Source: Streptomyces sp. H27-H5 (lineage in GTDB: Bacteria > Actinomycetota > Actinomycetes > Streptomycetales > Streptomycetaceae). Taken from it: a stretch of DNA of 64,000 nucleotides. Below are positions 51,225 through 58,434 of this stretch, one piece after another. The notes beneath the pieces were generated by a model that had not been told where the DNA came from, did not search any database, and saw nothing but the letters and a program-made list of their open reading frames with translations. The first letter of the stretch is position 1. Each line of letters opens with the position of its first letter. Location of the stretch: assembly GCF_026627505.1 (NCBI RefSeq), contig NZ_JAPNLK010000032.1, positions 22,516 through 86,515 on the forward strand, given 5' to 3'. The translations under genes and the position numbers were made by a program.

Positions 51225-52448
51225 CTACGGAAGCCGCTCGATCAACCAGGTGCCGAGCTCTGCGGTGATCTTGGTGTGCTCCTCGTTCCCGGAGGCCAGG
51301 ACGAACTCGTCGAACCCGCTCTCCTCCGGCGGGAGGTCGTCGATGTTCACGTACAGGTCCGCGCGGGTGTCGATGTCGCGCACGTCGACCGCGCTGACGG
51401 CCGGCACGAAGCAGTGACTGCGGATCGGGTGGTCCACACCGAGGCCGATGATCTTGTTCAGTGCGTCGGCGAGGATCCCGAAGCCCTCCAGGGTGCCGCC
51501 GGGTGCGCCGTCGACATCGGGCAGGCCCGGGGCGTGGACCTCGGCCTTCTGCGAGGTGATGACCCGCAGCGTGGCCGCGAGGGAGTCGGTGCCCGTCGGC
51601 TGGGTGCGCAGATCGGTGCCGGTGATGCCCAGCCCCTTGCCCTTGACGGCGGTGGCTCCGGCGGGGATGCCGTTGCCGAGGCCGGTTCCGACGCCGTTGG
51701 CGAGGGCGATCCTGCGGGGCCGCCGGGGCCATTGGCCCACGCTCTCCAGGGCGGCCAGGAAGTCGGTCCGCTCCTGGCTGACGGCGGGGGTGTCCTCCCA
51801 CGTCTCGATGTGCCAGCGCAGGAGCTGCCGGGCGGCCGGGCTGTTCATCTGGTCGGAGAACCGCGGGTTCAGCTTGCGGATGTAGTGCGCGAACGCCTGG
51901 AGCGCGAGGGGAATGTACGCGCCGCGGTGCGGGCTGTCCCACGAGAAGTAGAGGGAGGTCTGGTGGTCGATGTCCTCGGTCTCCATCTTGGCCAGGGCGT
52001 AGCGGGTGACCAGGCCGCCCATGCTGAAGCCGCCGACCACGAGGGGCTCTTCGCCGAGCCGCTCGGCGATGGCGCGCAGGATCGCGGCCGCGGCCGCCTG
52101 CGCGTTGACCAGGATCGAGGCGCTGCGCTCCTTGAATCCGAGCAGGATGACGTCCCGGCCCGCATTGCGCAGGGAGCTGATCAGCGGGTGGTTGCGGGTC
52201 TCCAGGCCCGCCCAGGAGAATTCCAGGGTGCTGGGGCCCGAGTTGAATCCGTCGGCCAGGATGATCGGCCTGACCAGGCCGTGCTTGCTGTTGGCGAGGT
52301 ACACCCACGCCGTGCCGTGGGGCAGTTGCCACTCGGCGTCCGGCTTCGGCGGCGCCTCGGCGGGGAGTTCGCGGGGGCCGGCGGCCAGGATGACGGGCGG
52401 GGCCGCGGCCAGGGCGTTGGCGGTCTGTTGCTCGAACGGGTCGCTCAT
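51225..52448 (-). CDS. Alpha/beta hydrolase (esterase/lipase-like)
   Basis: This 407-aa protein has an alpha/beta hydrolase core: IILADGFNSGPSTLEF at the oxyanion region, GGFSMGGLVTRYA with the nucleophile Ser near 149, a WDSPHRGAYIP segment and a C-terminal part with candidate Asp and His residues (VDHPIRSHCFVP). The DSPHRGA stretch recalls PGAP1/lipase-like members that act on esters. No signal peptide is seen. The ATG at 52448 has AAGGG 7 nt upstream; upstream codons of the same frame read into the kinase gene region. The substrate is unknown. It is downstream of, but separated by a terminator from, the kinase gene. Confidence 0.8.
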   Translation of the reverse strand: MSDPFEQQTANALAAAPPVILAAGPRELPAEAPPKPDAEWQLPHGTAWVYLANSKHGLVRPIILADGFNSGPSTLEFSWAGLETRNHPLISSLRNAGRDVILLGFKERSASILVNAQAAAAAILRAIAERLGEEPLVVGGFSMGGLVTRYALAKMETEDIDHQTSLYFSWDSPHRGAYIPLALQAFAHYIRKLNPRFSDQMNSPAARQLLRWHIETWEDTPAVSQERTDFLAALESVGQWPRRPRRIALANGVGTGLGNGIPAGATAVKGKGLGITGTDLRTQPTGTDSLAATLRVITSQKAEVHAPGLPDVDGAPGGTLEGFGILADALNKIIGLGVDHPIRSHCFVPAVSAVDVRDIDTRADLYVNIDDLPPEESGFDEFVLASGNEEHTKITAELGTWLIERLP

Positions 52449-52567
52449 GCTGATCCCTTCACCGATGAGTACGTACGGCTCCAGGATGAACACGCAGCGT
52501 GACTGTCGGGAAGGTGGCCGGCTCAAGTTGACTCGGATGAGCGATCGATATCCGGACACATCCTCAA

Positions 52568-52608
52568 TCGCGCCGGCCGCGGTCCGGACCGGACCGCGGC
52601 CGGCGCGA
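52568..52608. terminator. Hairpin terminator, 18-bp perfect stem
   Basis: A perfect 18-bp inverted repeat (52568-52585 with 52591-52608) and 5-nt loop lies 40 bp beyond the stop of the histidine kinase gene (-), before the promoter region of the hydrolase gene (-). Confidence 0.75.
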
Positions 52609-52648
52609 CGGGGGCGGGCCGCGACGCGCGCGGGGCGGGAGGGAAGGG

Positions 52649-53758
52649 CTACACCGGGGCCGGAAGGGTCAGTTCGAAGCGGCAGCCGCCCGGCACGTTG
52701 TGGACGTCGGCCTGGCCCGCGTGGGCCTCGACGATGCCCCGGACGATCGCGAGGCCCAGACCCGCCCCCGACGGAGGGGTGCGGGCCGGGGCGCCACGCC
52801 ACCCGGTGTCGAAGACGCGCGGGAGGTCCTCTTCCGGGATGCCGCCGCAGGCGTCGGTGACCGACACCACCACCGCGCCCGCGCGGCGTTCGGCGGCGAT
52901 CGCGACCGTGCCGTCGGCCGGGGTGTGCCGGATGGCGTTCACCAGGAGGTTGGACAGCACCCGGGTCATCTCCTTGCCGTCGACCTCCACCGGCAGCGGG
53001 GCCACGCCCTCGCCGGCCAGGTGAACGCCGTGTTGGCGGGCGAGGGCGTCGGCGCCCGCCAGCGCGTCGCCCACCAGGTCGTAGACGGACAGTCGGGTGG
53101 GGCTGAGGCTGAGGGCGCCCGCGTGGATGCGGGACAGCTCGAACAGGTCCGTGACCATCGAGTTGAGGCGTTCCACCTCGGCGCGCATCTGCCGATGGTA
53201 GCGGGCGGGATCGGCCACGAGGCCGTCCTCCAGCGCCTCCGACATGGCGCGCAGGCCGGCGAGGGGGGTGCGCAGGTCGTGCGAGATCCAGGCGACGAGT
53301 TCGCGCCGTGAGGTCTCCAGGGCGCGTTCCCGTTCGCGGGAGGCGGCGAGACGTGCGCCGGTCCGGTCCAGTTCCCGGCTCAGTGCGGTGAGTTCGGCGG
53401 GGGCGGGCACGGTGGGCGCCGTGAAGGTTCCCACCTCCCCGAACTCGCCCGCCGCGCGCACGAGTTCGCGGCAGCGCAGCACCACCTGGCGGCCCAACAG
53501 CAGGGCGGTGACGAGCGACACGGCGGCGGCCATCGCGACGACGGTGGTCACCACGGCCAGGTCGTGGGAGGACAGGAACATCGCCCATGCCACGGTGAGC
53601 GTTCCGGCCAGCATCGCGCAGACCGCCACGGCCGCCACGACCGCGAGGGAGACGGCGATGCTGCGACGGCGCAGTATCCGCAGGGCCACCGCTCCGAGGA
53701 GGCCGGCGGCGCCCGCGCCGAGGAGCGCGTACAGGGCGATGAGCAGCAGGTCACGCAT
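52649..53758 (-). CDS. Sensor histidine kinase, partner of the 53751 response regulator
   Basis: This 369-aa membrane kinase has two TM segments at the N-terminus (about 4-28 and 34-62) and a third hydrophobic stretch (about 66-89), with almost no extracytoplasmic domain, then a linker and HisKA with His160 in AWISHDLRTPLAGL. The ATPase domain has NLLVNAIRHT, DACGGIPEEDL and GAGLGLAIV. The small loops suggest that it senses the membrane or a partner protein. The ATG at 53758 overlaps the end of the response regulator gene by 8 nt, so the two are co-translated. The longer frame start in the regulator gene was rejected. Confidence 0.9.
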   Translation of the reverse strand: MRDLLLIALYALLGAGAAGLLGAVALRILRRRSIAVSLAVVAAVAVCAMLAGTLTVAWAMFLSSHDLAVVTTVVAMAAAVSLVTALLLGRQVVLRCRELVRAAGEFGEVGTFTAPTVPAPAELTALSRELDRTGARLAASRERERALETSRRELVAWISHDLRTPLAGLRAMSEALEDGLVADPARYHRQMRAEVERLNSMVTDLFELSRIHAGALSLSPTRLSVYDLVGDALAGADALARQHGVHLAGEGVAPLPVEVDGKEMTRVLSNLLVNAIRHTPADGTVAIAAERRAGAVVVSVTDACGGIPEEDLPRVFDTGWRGAPARTPPSGAGLGLAIVRGIVEAHAGQADVHNVPGGCRFELTLPAPV

Positions 53759-54596
53759 GGCCGTCCTCCGTCCGGACACCCGGGGCACCCGAGGCACCCG
53801 GGGCACCCGCCGCGCCGCGCGCGGTGTCGGGGACCGTTTCGAAGCGGTACCCGGCTCCCCACACGGTCCGGATCAGCTGCGGATTCGCCGGGTCGTCCTC
53901 GATCTTGCCGCGCAGTCGGCGGACGTGGACGGTGACCGTGGACAGGTCGCCGAAGTCCCATCCCCAGACCTCGCGCATCAGCCGCTCCCGGTCGCAGACC
54001 TGGCCCTGATGCCCCAGGAAGTAGGCGAGGAGGTCGAACTCCCTGAGGGTGAGGGGCAGTTCGATGCCGTTCTTGGTGACCCGGCGGGCGGCCGGGTCCA
54101 TGGCGATGCCGGCCGCGGCGAGCGCCGGTCCGGCGTTCGGGGCGGTGGTCGAGACCGCCCGGCGCAGGACCGACCGTACGCGCAGGACCAGCTCGCGCGG
54201 GCTGAAGGGCTTCGTGACGTAGTCGTCGGCGCCGACCTCCAGGCCCAGGATCCGGTCGTCCTCGTCTCCGCGCGCGGTCAACATGACCACCGGGACGGGA
54301 GGGGTCCCGTCCCGGTGGGCGCGCAGGCGGCGGCAGACTTCGAGTCCGTCCATGCCGGGGAGCATCAGGTCGAGGACGACCAGGTCGGGTCGGTGCTCCT
54401 GCGCGGCGCGGAGCGCGGCCGGGCCGTCGGCGGCCCGCACGACGCGGTATCCGGCCCTTTCCAGGTAGCCGGCCACCACCTCCGAGACGGTCGGGTCGTC
54501 GTCCACGACCAGGACGAGGCCGGGGGTCTCGGCGGGCGCGGGTTCCCGCTCGGTGTGCGGGGCGGTGTCCGGATGCCGCTCGATGCTCGATGCCAT
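53751..54596 (-). CDS. OmpR-family response regulator
   Basis: This 281-aa protein has a receiver domain (about 27-140: VVDDDPTVSE, Asp76 in VVLDLMLPG, Thr in VVMLTARG, Lys in VTKPFSPREL) and an OmpR/PhoB winged helix (about 165-260: LTLREFDLLAYFL, VTVHVRRLRGKIEDD, RTVWGAGYRF). The start is preceded by 25 charged or polar residues, and the C-terminus has a Gly-Ala-Pro repeat from 9-bp units at about 53,775-53,810. It is first in the operon with the kinase. A nearly identical 27-bp element lies upstream of this gene and again at 58356, so it is the obvious candidate to bind both sites. Confidence 0.92.
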   Translation of the reverse strand: MASSIERHPDTAPHTEREPAPAETPGLVLVVDDDPTVSEVVAGYLERAGYRVVRAADGPAALRAAQEHRPDLVVLDLMLPGMDGLEVCRRLRAHRDGTPPVPVVMLTARGDEDDRILGLEVGADDYVTKPFSPRELVLRVRSVLRRAVSTTAPNAGPALAAAGIAMDPAARRVTKNGIELPLTLREFDLLAYFLGHQGQVCDRERLMREVWGWDFGDLSTVTVHVRRLRGKIEDDPANPQLIRTVWGAGYRFETVPDTARGAAGAPGASGAPGVRTEDGHA

Positions 54597-54656
54597 GCCT
54601 CAAGGGTGACACCGCGGGCCGCAGCCGGGGCTCCCGGAGGTCCGCACACGGCACGG

Positions 54657-54683
54657 CGTCCGCGTTTCGTAAGGTCTTGAATC
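54657..54683. promoter_or_regulatory. Shared 27-bp element, copy A (likely response-regulator site)
   Basis: Read on the minus strand, GATTCAAG is followed by ACCTTACGAAACGCGGACG. Copy B at 58356-58382 on the plus strand differs at only two of 27 positions. Copy A is 61 bp before the response regulator start and 28-37 bp before the glycosyltransferase start, between the two divergent genes. Confidence 0.7.
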
Positions 54684-54706
54684 GCCTTTCCGGGCTGTCC
54701 GGTTCC

Positions 54707-54712
54707 TACGGT
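54707..54712 (+). promoter_or_regulatory. Candidate -10 box of the leaderless glycosyltransferase gene
   Basis: TACGGT lies exactly 7 nt before GTG 54720, the leaderless layout. If right, translation starts at 54720 rather than at the in-frame GTG 54711 that overlaps this box. Confidence 0.45.
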
Positions 54713-54719
54713 GTGGAGG

Positions 54720-55436
54720 GTGACTGAATCTGCCTGTGCACCGCCCCGCGCGGACCTCGTACTGCCGTGCCTCGACGAGGCGGAGGCCCTGCCCTGGGTG
54801 CTGGCCCGCGTGCCTGCCGGCTGGCGGGCCATCGTCGTCGACAACGGTTCCACCGACGGCTCCGCCGACATCGCCCGCGCCCTCGGGGCCACGGTCGTCC
54901 ACGAGCCCCGACGCGGGTTCGGGGCCGCCTGCCACGCCGGACTGTTGGCCGCGCGTGCCGACCTGGTCTGCTTCTGCGACTGCGACGGCTCCCTCGATCC
55001 CGGGTTGCTCGCCCCCATGGCGGCCCGGATCGCCGCCGGCGAGACGGACCTGCTGCTCGGCCGGCGCCGGCCGCGGGGCCGCGGTGCGTGGCCGGTCCAC
55101 GCCAGGGCCGGCAACCTCGCGCTCGCCCGGATGCTGCGCCGCCGCACCGGCCTGCGGCTGCACGACCTCGGTCCGATGCGCGTCGCGCGCCGCGAGGCCC
55201 TGCTCGACCTGGCCCTGACCGACCGCCGCAGCGGGTACCCGCTCCAGATGGTCGTGCGGGCCGCCGACGCGGGGTGGCGGGTGAGCGAGACGGACGTCCC
55301 CTACCTGCCCCGCTCGGGCAAGTCCAAGGTCACCGGGACCTGGCGGGGCACCTGGCAGGCCGTGCGCGACATGCGGCGGGTCCTGGGCGAGGCCCCCGGC
55401 GCCCGCTGCGCACCGGGTGAGGGGGTCGCCGCGTGA
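54720..55436 (+). CDS. Family 2 glycosyltransferase
   Basis: This protein of about 238 aa has the GT-A fold of family 2: DLVLPCLDEAEALPWVL at the N-terminus, VVDNGSTDGSADIA, HEPRRGFGAACHAGL and the metal-binding CDCDGSLDP, near residue 85. It uses a nucleotide or polyprenyl-phosphate sugar donor in the cytosol; no membrane segment is seen. GTG 54720 is chosen because TACGGT precedes it by 7 nt; GTG 54711 is the alternative. It overlaps the next gene (GTGA). Glycosyltransferase, DUF2064 transferase and methyltransferase follow one another as one operon, which points to synthesis or modification of a glycolipid or envelope sugar. Confidence 0.9.
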   Translation: MTESACAPPRADLVLPCLDEAEALPWVLARVPAGWRAIVVDNGSTDGSADIARALGATVVHEPRRGFGAACHAGLLAARADLVCFCDCDGSLDPGLLAPMAARIAAGETDLLLGRRRPRGRGAWPVHARAGNLALARMLRRRTGLRLHDLGPMRVARREALLDLALTDRRSGYPLQMVVRAADAGWRVSETDVPYLPRSGKSKVTGTWRGTWQAVRDMRRVLGEAPGARCAPGEGVAA

Positions 55437-56053
55437 GCACGCTCCTCGTCATCGCCAAGGCGCCCGTGGCCGGGCGGGTGAAGACCCGGCTGACCCCGCA
55501 CTTCACCCCCGATCAGGCGGCCGAGCTGGCGTGCGCCGCGCTCCGTGACACCCTCGCCGCCGTCCTCGCGACCCCGGCGCGACGGCGGATCCTGGTCCTG
55601 GACGGGGAGGCCGGCCCCTGGCTGCCGGACGGCATCGACGTCCGGCGGCAGTGCGCGGGGACCCTCGACGCCCGCCTCGCCGCGGCTTTCGCCCTGGCGG
55701 GCGGACCGGCCCTGCTCATCGGGATGGACACCCCTCAGGTCACCCCGGAGCTGCTCCGGCAGGGGCTCGACTTCACGGACACGGACGCCTGGTTCGGGCC
55801 CGCGGACGACGGGGGCTTCTGGGCGCTGGGGCTCGCCGCCCCGGACCCGGACCTGTTGCGCGGCGTCCCGATGTCCGTACCTCACACCGGCGCGGTGCAG
55901 CGGCGGCGGCTGACGGCCGCGGGGCTGACCGTGCGGGACCTGCCCGAGCTGTGTGACGTGGACACCCCGAAGGACGCGGCTCGTGTCGCGGCCGCCGCGC
56001 CGGGCACCCGGTTCGCGGCCCTGCACGCCGACCTGTGCGCGGTGACGCGATGA
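55433..56053 (+). CDS. DUF2064 / TIGR04282-type nucleotidyl- or glycosyltransferase-like protein
   Basis: This 206-aa protein begins LLVIAKAPVAGRVKTRLTP, the signature of the DUF2064 family (a GT-A/nucleotidyltransferase-like fold). It continues with LIGMDTPQVTPELL and FGPADDGGFWALGL, also typical. The family often sits beside a family 2 glycosyltransferase, as here, with overlapping stop and start on both sides (GTGA, ATGA). The reaction is not established; activation or transfer of a sugar is likely. The length matches the family. Confidence 0.88.
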   Translation: MSTLLVIAKAPVAGRVKTRLTPHFTPDQAAELACAALRDTLAAVLATPARRRILVLDGEAGPWLPDGIDVRRQCAGTLDARLAAAFALAGGPALLIGMDTPQVTPELLRQGLDFTDTDAWFGPADDGGFWALGLAAPDPDLLRGVPMSVPHTGAVQRRRLTAAGLTVRDLPELCDVDTPKDAARVAAAAPGTRFAALHADLCAVTR

Positions 56054-56706
56054 CCGTCCGGCTCCTGGAACACGCCCACACCTGGCAGGCCGACCCGTAC
56101 GCCGACGCGTTGCGCTCGGGCCAGGGGCCCCTGTTCCTGCGGCGCGGCGACGGTTGGCTGTTGCCCCTGGACGTCGAACGCTGGTGCGCGGAACCGGACA
56201 CCGCCGACGACACCGTCCTGGACCGCTGCCGGGGCCCGGTCCTCGACGTGGGCTGCGGCCCGGGTCGGCTGGTCGCCGCGCTCGCCCGCAGGGGACACAC
56301 GGCGCTCGGCGTGGACGTCACCCCGGCCGCCGTGGAGCGCACCGTACGGGCGGGCGGCAGCGCCCTGTGCCGGTCGGTGTTCGACCCGCTGCCCCGCGAG
56401 GGTCGCTGGGGCGCGGTGCTGCTCATCGACGGCAACATCGGGATCGGCGGCGATCCCGCGGCCCTGCTGCGCCGCGCGGCCGAACTCACGGCTCCCGACG
56501 GGGCCCTGTTCGTCGAGGTGGTCGGCGCCGACGTGGACGAACGCGTCGAGGTCCACGTCGACGACGGTCAGGGCGGGCGGGGGGCGCCCTTCCGGTGGGC
56601 CAGGCTCGGTACCCGCGCCCTGTGCGCGGCGGCGGAGGGCGCGGGCTGGAGCCGGGCCGACAGCTGGCAGGCGGCGGGCCGGTACTTCGTGCGGCTGGGG
56701 CGCTGA
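56050..56706 (+). CDS. Class I SAM-dependent methyltransferase
   Basis: This 218-aa protein has SAM motif I VLDVGCGPGRLVAAL near residue 66, then LGVDVTPAAVERT (acidic residue binding ribose) and LLIDGNIGIGGD. It should methylate a small molecule or lipid intermediate in the cytosol. The ATG at 56050 overlaps the DUF2064 stop. It closes the three-gene operon, followed at once by a strong terminator hairpin. The acceptor is unknown; co-location with glycosyl- and DUF2064 transferases suggests a glycoconjugate. Confidence 0.88.
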   Translation: MTVRLLEHAHTWQADPYADALRSGQGPLFLRRGDGWLLPLDVERWCAEPDTADDTVLDRCRGPVLDVGCGPGRLVAALARRGHTALGVDVTPAAVERTVRAGGSALCRSVFDPLPREGRWGAVLLIDGNIGIGGDPAALLRRAAELTAPDGALFVEVVGADVDERVEVHVDDGQGGRGAPFRWARLGTRALCAAAEGAGWSRADSWQAAGRYFVRLGR

Positions 56707-56720
56707 CCGCGCCGCCGTCG

Positions 56721-56763
56721 AGCCGCCCTCCGGCCGGAACGTTCTTCCGGCCGGAGGGCGGCT
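56721..56763. terminator. Bidirectional hairpin terminator, 19-bp perfect stem
   Basis: A perfect 19-bp inverted repeat (56721-56739 with 56745-56763) with a 5-nt loop lies between convergent genes ending at 56706 (+) and 56773 (-). Confidence 0.8.
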
Positions 56764-56772
56764 GCCGTGCGC

Positions 56773-57177
56773 TCAGTGCCGGCGGGCCGCCCGGCGCAGG
56801 GCGGCGCGCGTGCCCGTGTACAGGAGGGTGAGCACGGCGATCGCCGCCATCGTCAGCAGCCAGTTGCGCAGGTAGTCCAGTGGCAGGACGGTCGCGTTGG
56901 CCGCGCCGCCGGGGCGCAGCAGCGGGGGCAGGGCGATCGCGGTGAGGGAACCCGCGACGATCAGGGCGGCGCGCGGAACGCCCCGCAGGCGGAGTCCGGC
57001 CGCCGCGGTCAGGGCGGCGATCGCGCACACGAGCGGGGCGACGAACCCGTCGTGCACCACGACCGCGCCCGCGAACCACAGTGCGATCCGCCAGGGTTCG
57101 GGTTGTCGGACCAGGAGCAGCCCGCCCCAGGCCATCAGGGCGAGTCCGAGGGCTCCCAGGACGTATCGGGACCTCAT
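56773..57177 (-). CDS. Small membrane protein of unknown function
   Basis: This 134-aa protein has about four predicted membrane segments (LGALGLALMAWGGLLLV, LWFAGAVVVHDGFVAPLVCAI, AALIVAGSLTAIALPPLL, WLLTMAAIAVLTLLY) and a basic C-terminus. I do not recognise a named family. The ATG overlaps the stop of the molybdopterin oxidoreductase gene (ATGA at 57174-57177), so the two are translated together and may form a membrane complex, for example as an electron-transfer partner. No haem-binding or metal motif is obvious except one His in a membrane segment. Confidence 0.75.
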   Translation of the reverse strand: MRSRYVLGALGLALMAWGGLLLVRQPEPWRIALWFAGAVVVHDGFVAPLVCAIAALTAAAGLRLRGVPRAALIVAGSLTAIALPPLLRPGGAANATVLPLDYLRNWLLTMAAIAVLTLLYTGTRAALRRAARRH

Positions 57178-58319
57178 CGCACGACCTCCAGTCGGCCGAC
57201 CCACTTGGTCTGCAGGACGCCCGGCCGGTTGGGGGCGATGATCCGGGCGGGGTAGCCGTGGTCCAGGGAGAGCACCTCGCCGTTGATCCGCAGGGCGAGC
57301 AGGGTGAGGGGGTCCTGCGCGTACAGGCGCCCCATGTCCATGACCCGGTAGGCGCCCGCCGCCTCCAGCGACACCACGCGGGCCCGTGAGCCGGGGCCGC
57401 CTCCCGCCCGCTCCAGCAGGTCGCGGACCCGTACCCCCGTCCAGTGGGCCGACTTGCTCCATCCCTCGACGCAGGCGATGGGCAGCGTCACCTCGTGTTG
57501 GGGCAGGGCGTTGAGTTCGTCCAGGGTCAGGGCGAACGGGCGGGGTCCGTGGACGGTCAGGCGCCAGTCGGCGAGCGAGGCCTCGGTGACGCGCGCGGCC
57601 GCGGCCGTGCGGTTCACCGGCAGTCCCTGCACTCCGTGCGCCGGGCTGCGGGGGGCGAACAGCACCAGCCGGCCGAGCGCGGTCACCGACTGCCCGACGG
57701 TCGTGATCGTGACCGCTCCCACCGCGGCGGCGACCCCGATCAGCAGTTGCCGCCGGTTCGGTCCGTCGGCCTCGGGCAGGGACAGCGTGACGGGGGAATC
57801 GAGGGTGAAGTGGTCCCGGATCCGGGGCCATTGCACCGCGACGTGCAGCAGCAGGGCGCCCATGACGACCCAGGCGACGGCGTAGTGGACGGGCACGAAG
57901 TTGAACGGCCACGGATACCACTGGAATGTGTTCAGCAGGCCGGTGAAGAGCTGGAAGAGGGCGGCGGCGACCAGCACCGCCACCGACAGGCGCTCCAGCG
58001 CGTGCAGGACGGACCGTACGGGCGGCCACGCGAACAGCCGCGGGTAGACCGCCCACAGCTTCGCGAGCAGCAGCGGGATCGCGGCGATGCCCGAGGCCAC
58101 GTGCAGGCCCTGGGTCAGCCGGTAGCCCCAGTACGGGCGGCTCGGCAAATGGTCCGCGAGCCATCCCGGCGGGTGTTGGAGGAAGTGGCTCAGCACGCCG
58201 GTCGCGAAGCAGACGACGAAGGCCAGGGCCAGCCATCGGCCGATCGCGGTCGCGGTGCGGGCGTCGTGGAGCCGCGCCTTGAAGGTGATCGGCGGCCCCG
58301 GGGGCAGAGTGAAACGCAT
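57174..58319 (-). CDS. Membrane molybdopterin-dependent oxidoreductase with cytochrome-b-like N-terminus
   Basis: This 381-aa protein is a fusion. The first 180 residues have about four membrane helices with paired histidines (GVLSHFLQH, YRLTQGLHVASG, PVHYAVAWVVMGALLLHV), like a b-type cytochrome. The C-terminal 200 residues match the sulfite-oxidase/MsrP-type Moco domain, with LPIACVEGWS providing the Mo-binding Cys. A TM-like segment (LLIGVAAAVGAVTITTVGQS) precedes it, so the Moco domain may be outside the membrane. Electrons would pass between the quinone pool and an oxo-transfer substrate. The ATG at 58319 faces the 58356 element. Substrate unknown; sulfoxide reduction is one possibility. 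Confidence 0.85.
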   Translation of the reverse strand: MRFTLPPGPPITFKARLHDARTATAIGRWLALAFVVCFATGVLSHFLQHPPGWLADHLPSRPYWGYRLTQGLHVASGIAAIPLLLAKLWAVYPRLFAWPPVRSVLHALERLSVAVLVAAALFQLFTGLLNTFQWYPWPFNFVPVHYAVAWVVMGALLLHVAVQWPRIRDHFTLDSPVTLSLPEADGPNRRQLLIGVAAAVGAVTITTVGQSVTALGRLVLFAPRSPAHGVQGLPVNRTAAAARVTEASLADWRLTVHGPRPFALTLDELNALPQHEVTLPIACVEGWSKSAHWTGVRVRDLLERAGGGPGSRARVVSLEAAGAYRVMDMGRLYAQDPLTLLALRINGEVLSLDHGYPARIIAPNRPGVLQTKWVGRLEVVR

Positions 58320-58355
58320 GTCTCCATCACACCCCCGCGACGATGCCCGGGAGCG

Positions 58356-58382
58356 GATTCGACACCTTACGAAACGCGGACG
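58356..58382. promoter_or_regulatory. Shared 27-bp element, copy B (likely response-regulator site)
   Basis: On the plus strand GATTCGAC is followed by ACCTTACGAAACGCGGACG, matching copy A (54657-54683, minus strand) at 25 of 27 positions. CGA steps about 10 bp apart (58360-58362, 58370-58372) would suit an OmpR-type dimer. It is 37 bp from the oxidoreductase start (-) and 53 bp before GTG 58435 (+). Confidence 0.7.
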
Positions 58383-58434
58383 TCAGGGGCGTCGGGCCCC
58401 GCCGGACGGGCTCTTCCTGGAACGCTTGCGCCTT

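Noticed and set aside
58318..58434. ATG start for the GT87-type gene
   Set aside because: It would overlap the start codon of the divergent oxidoreductase gene and include the shared 27-bp element in the coding region; the added residues are polar and not conserved-looking.
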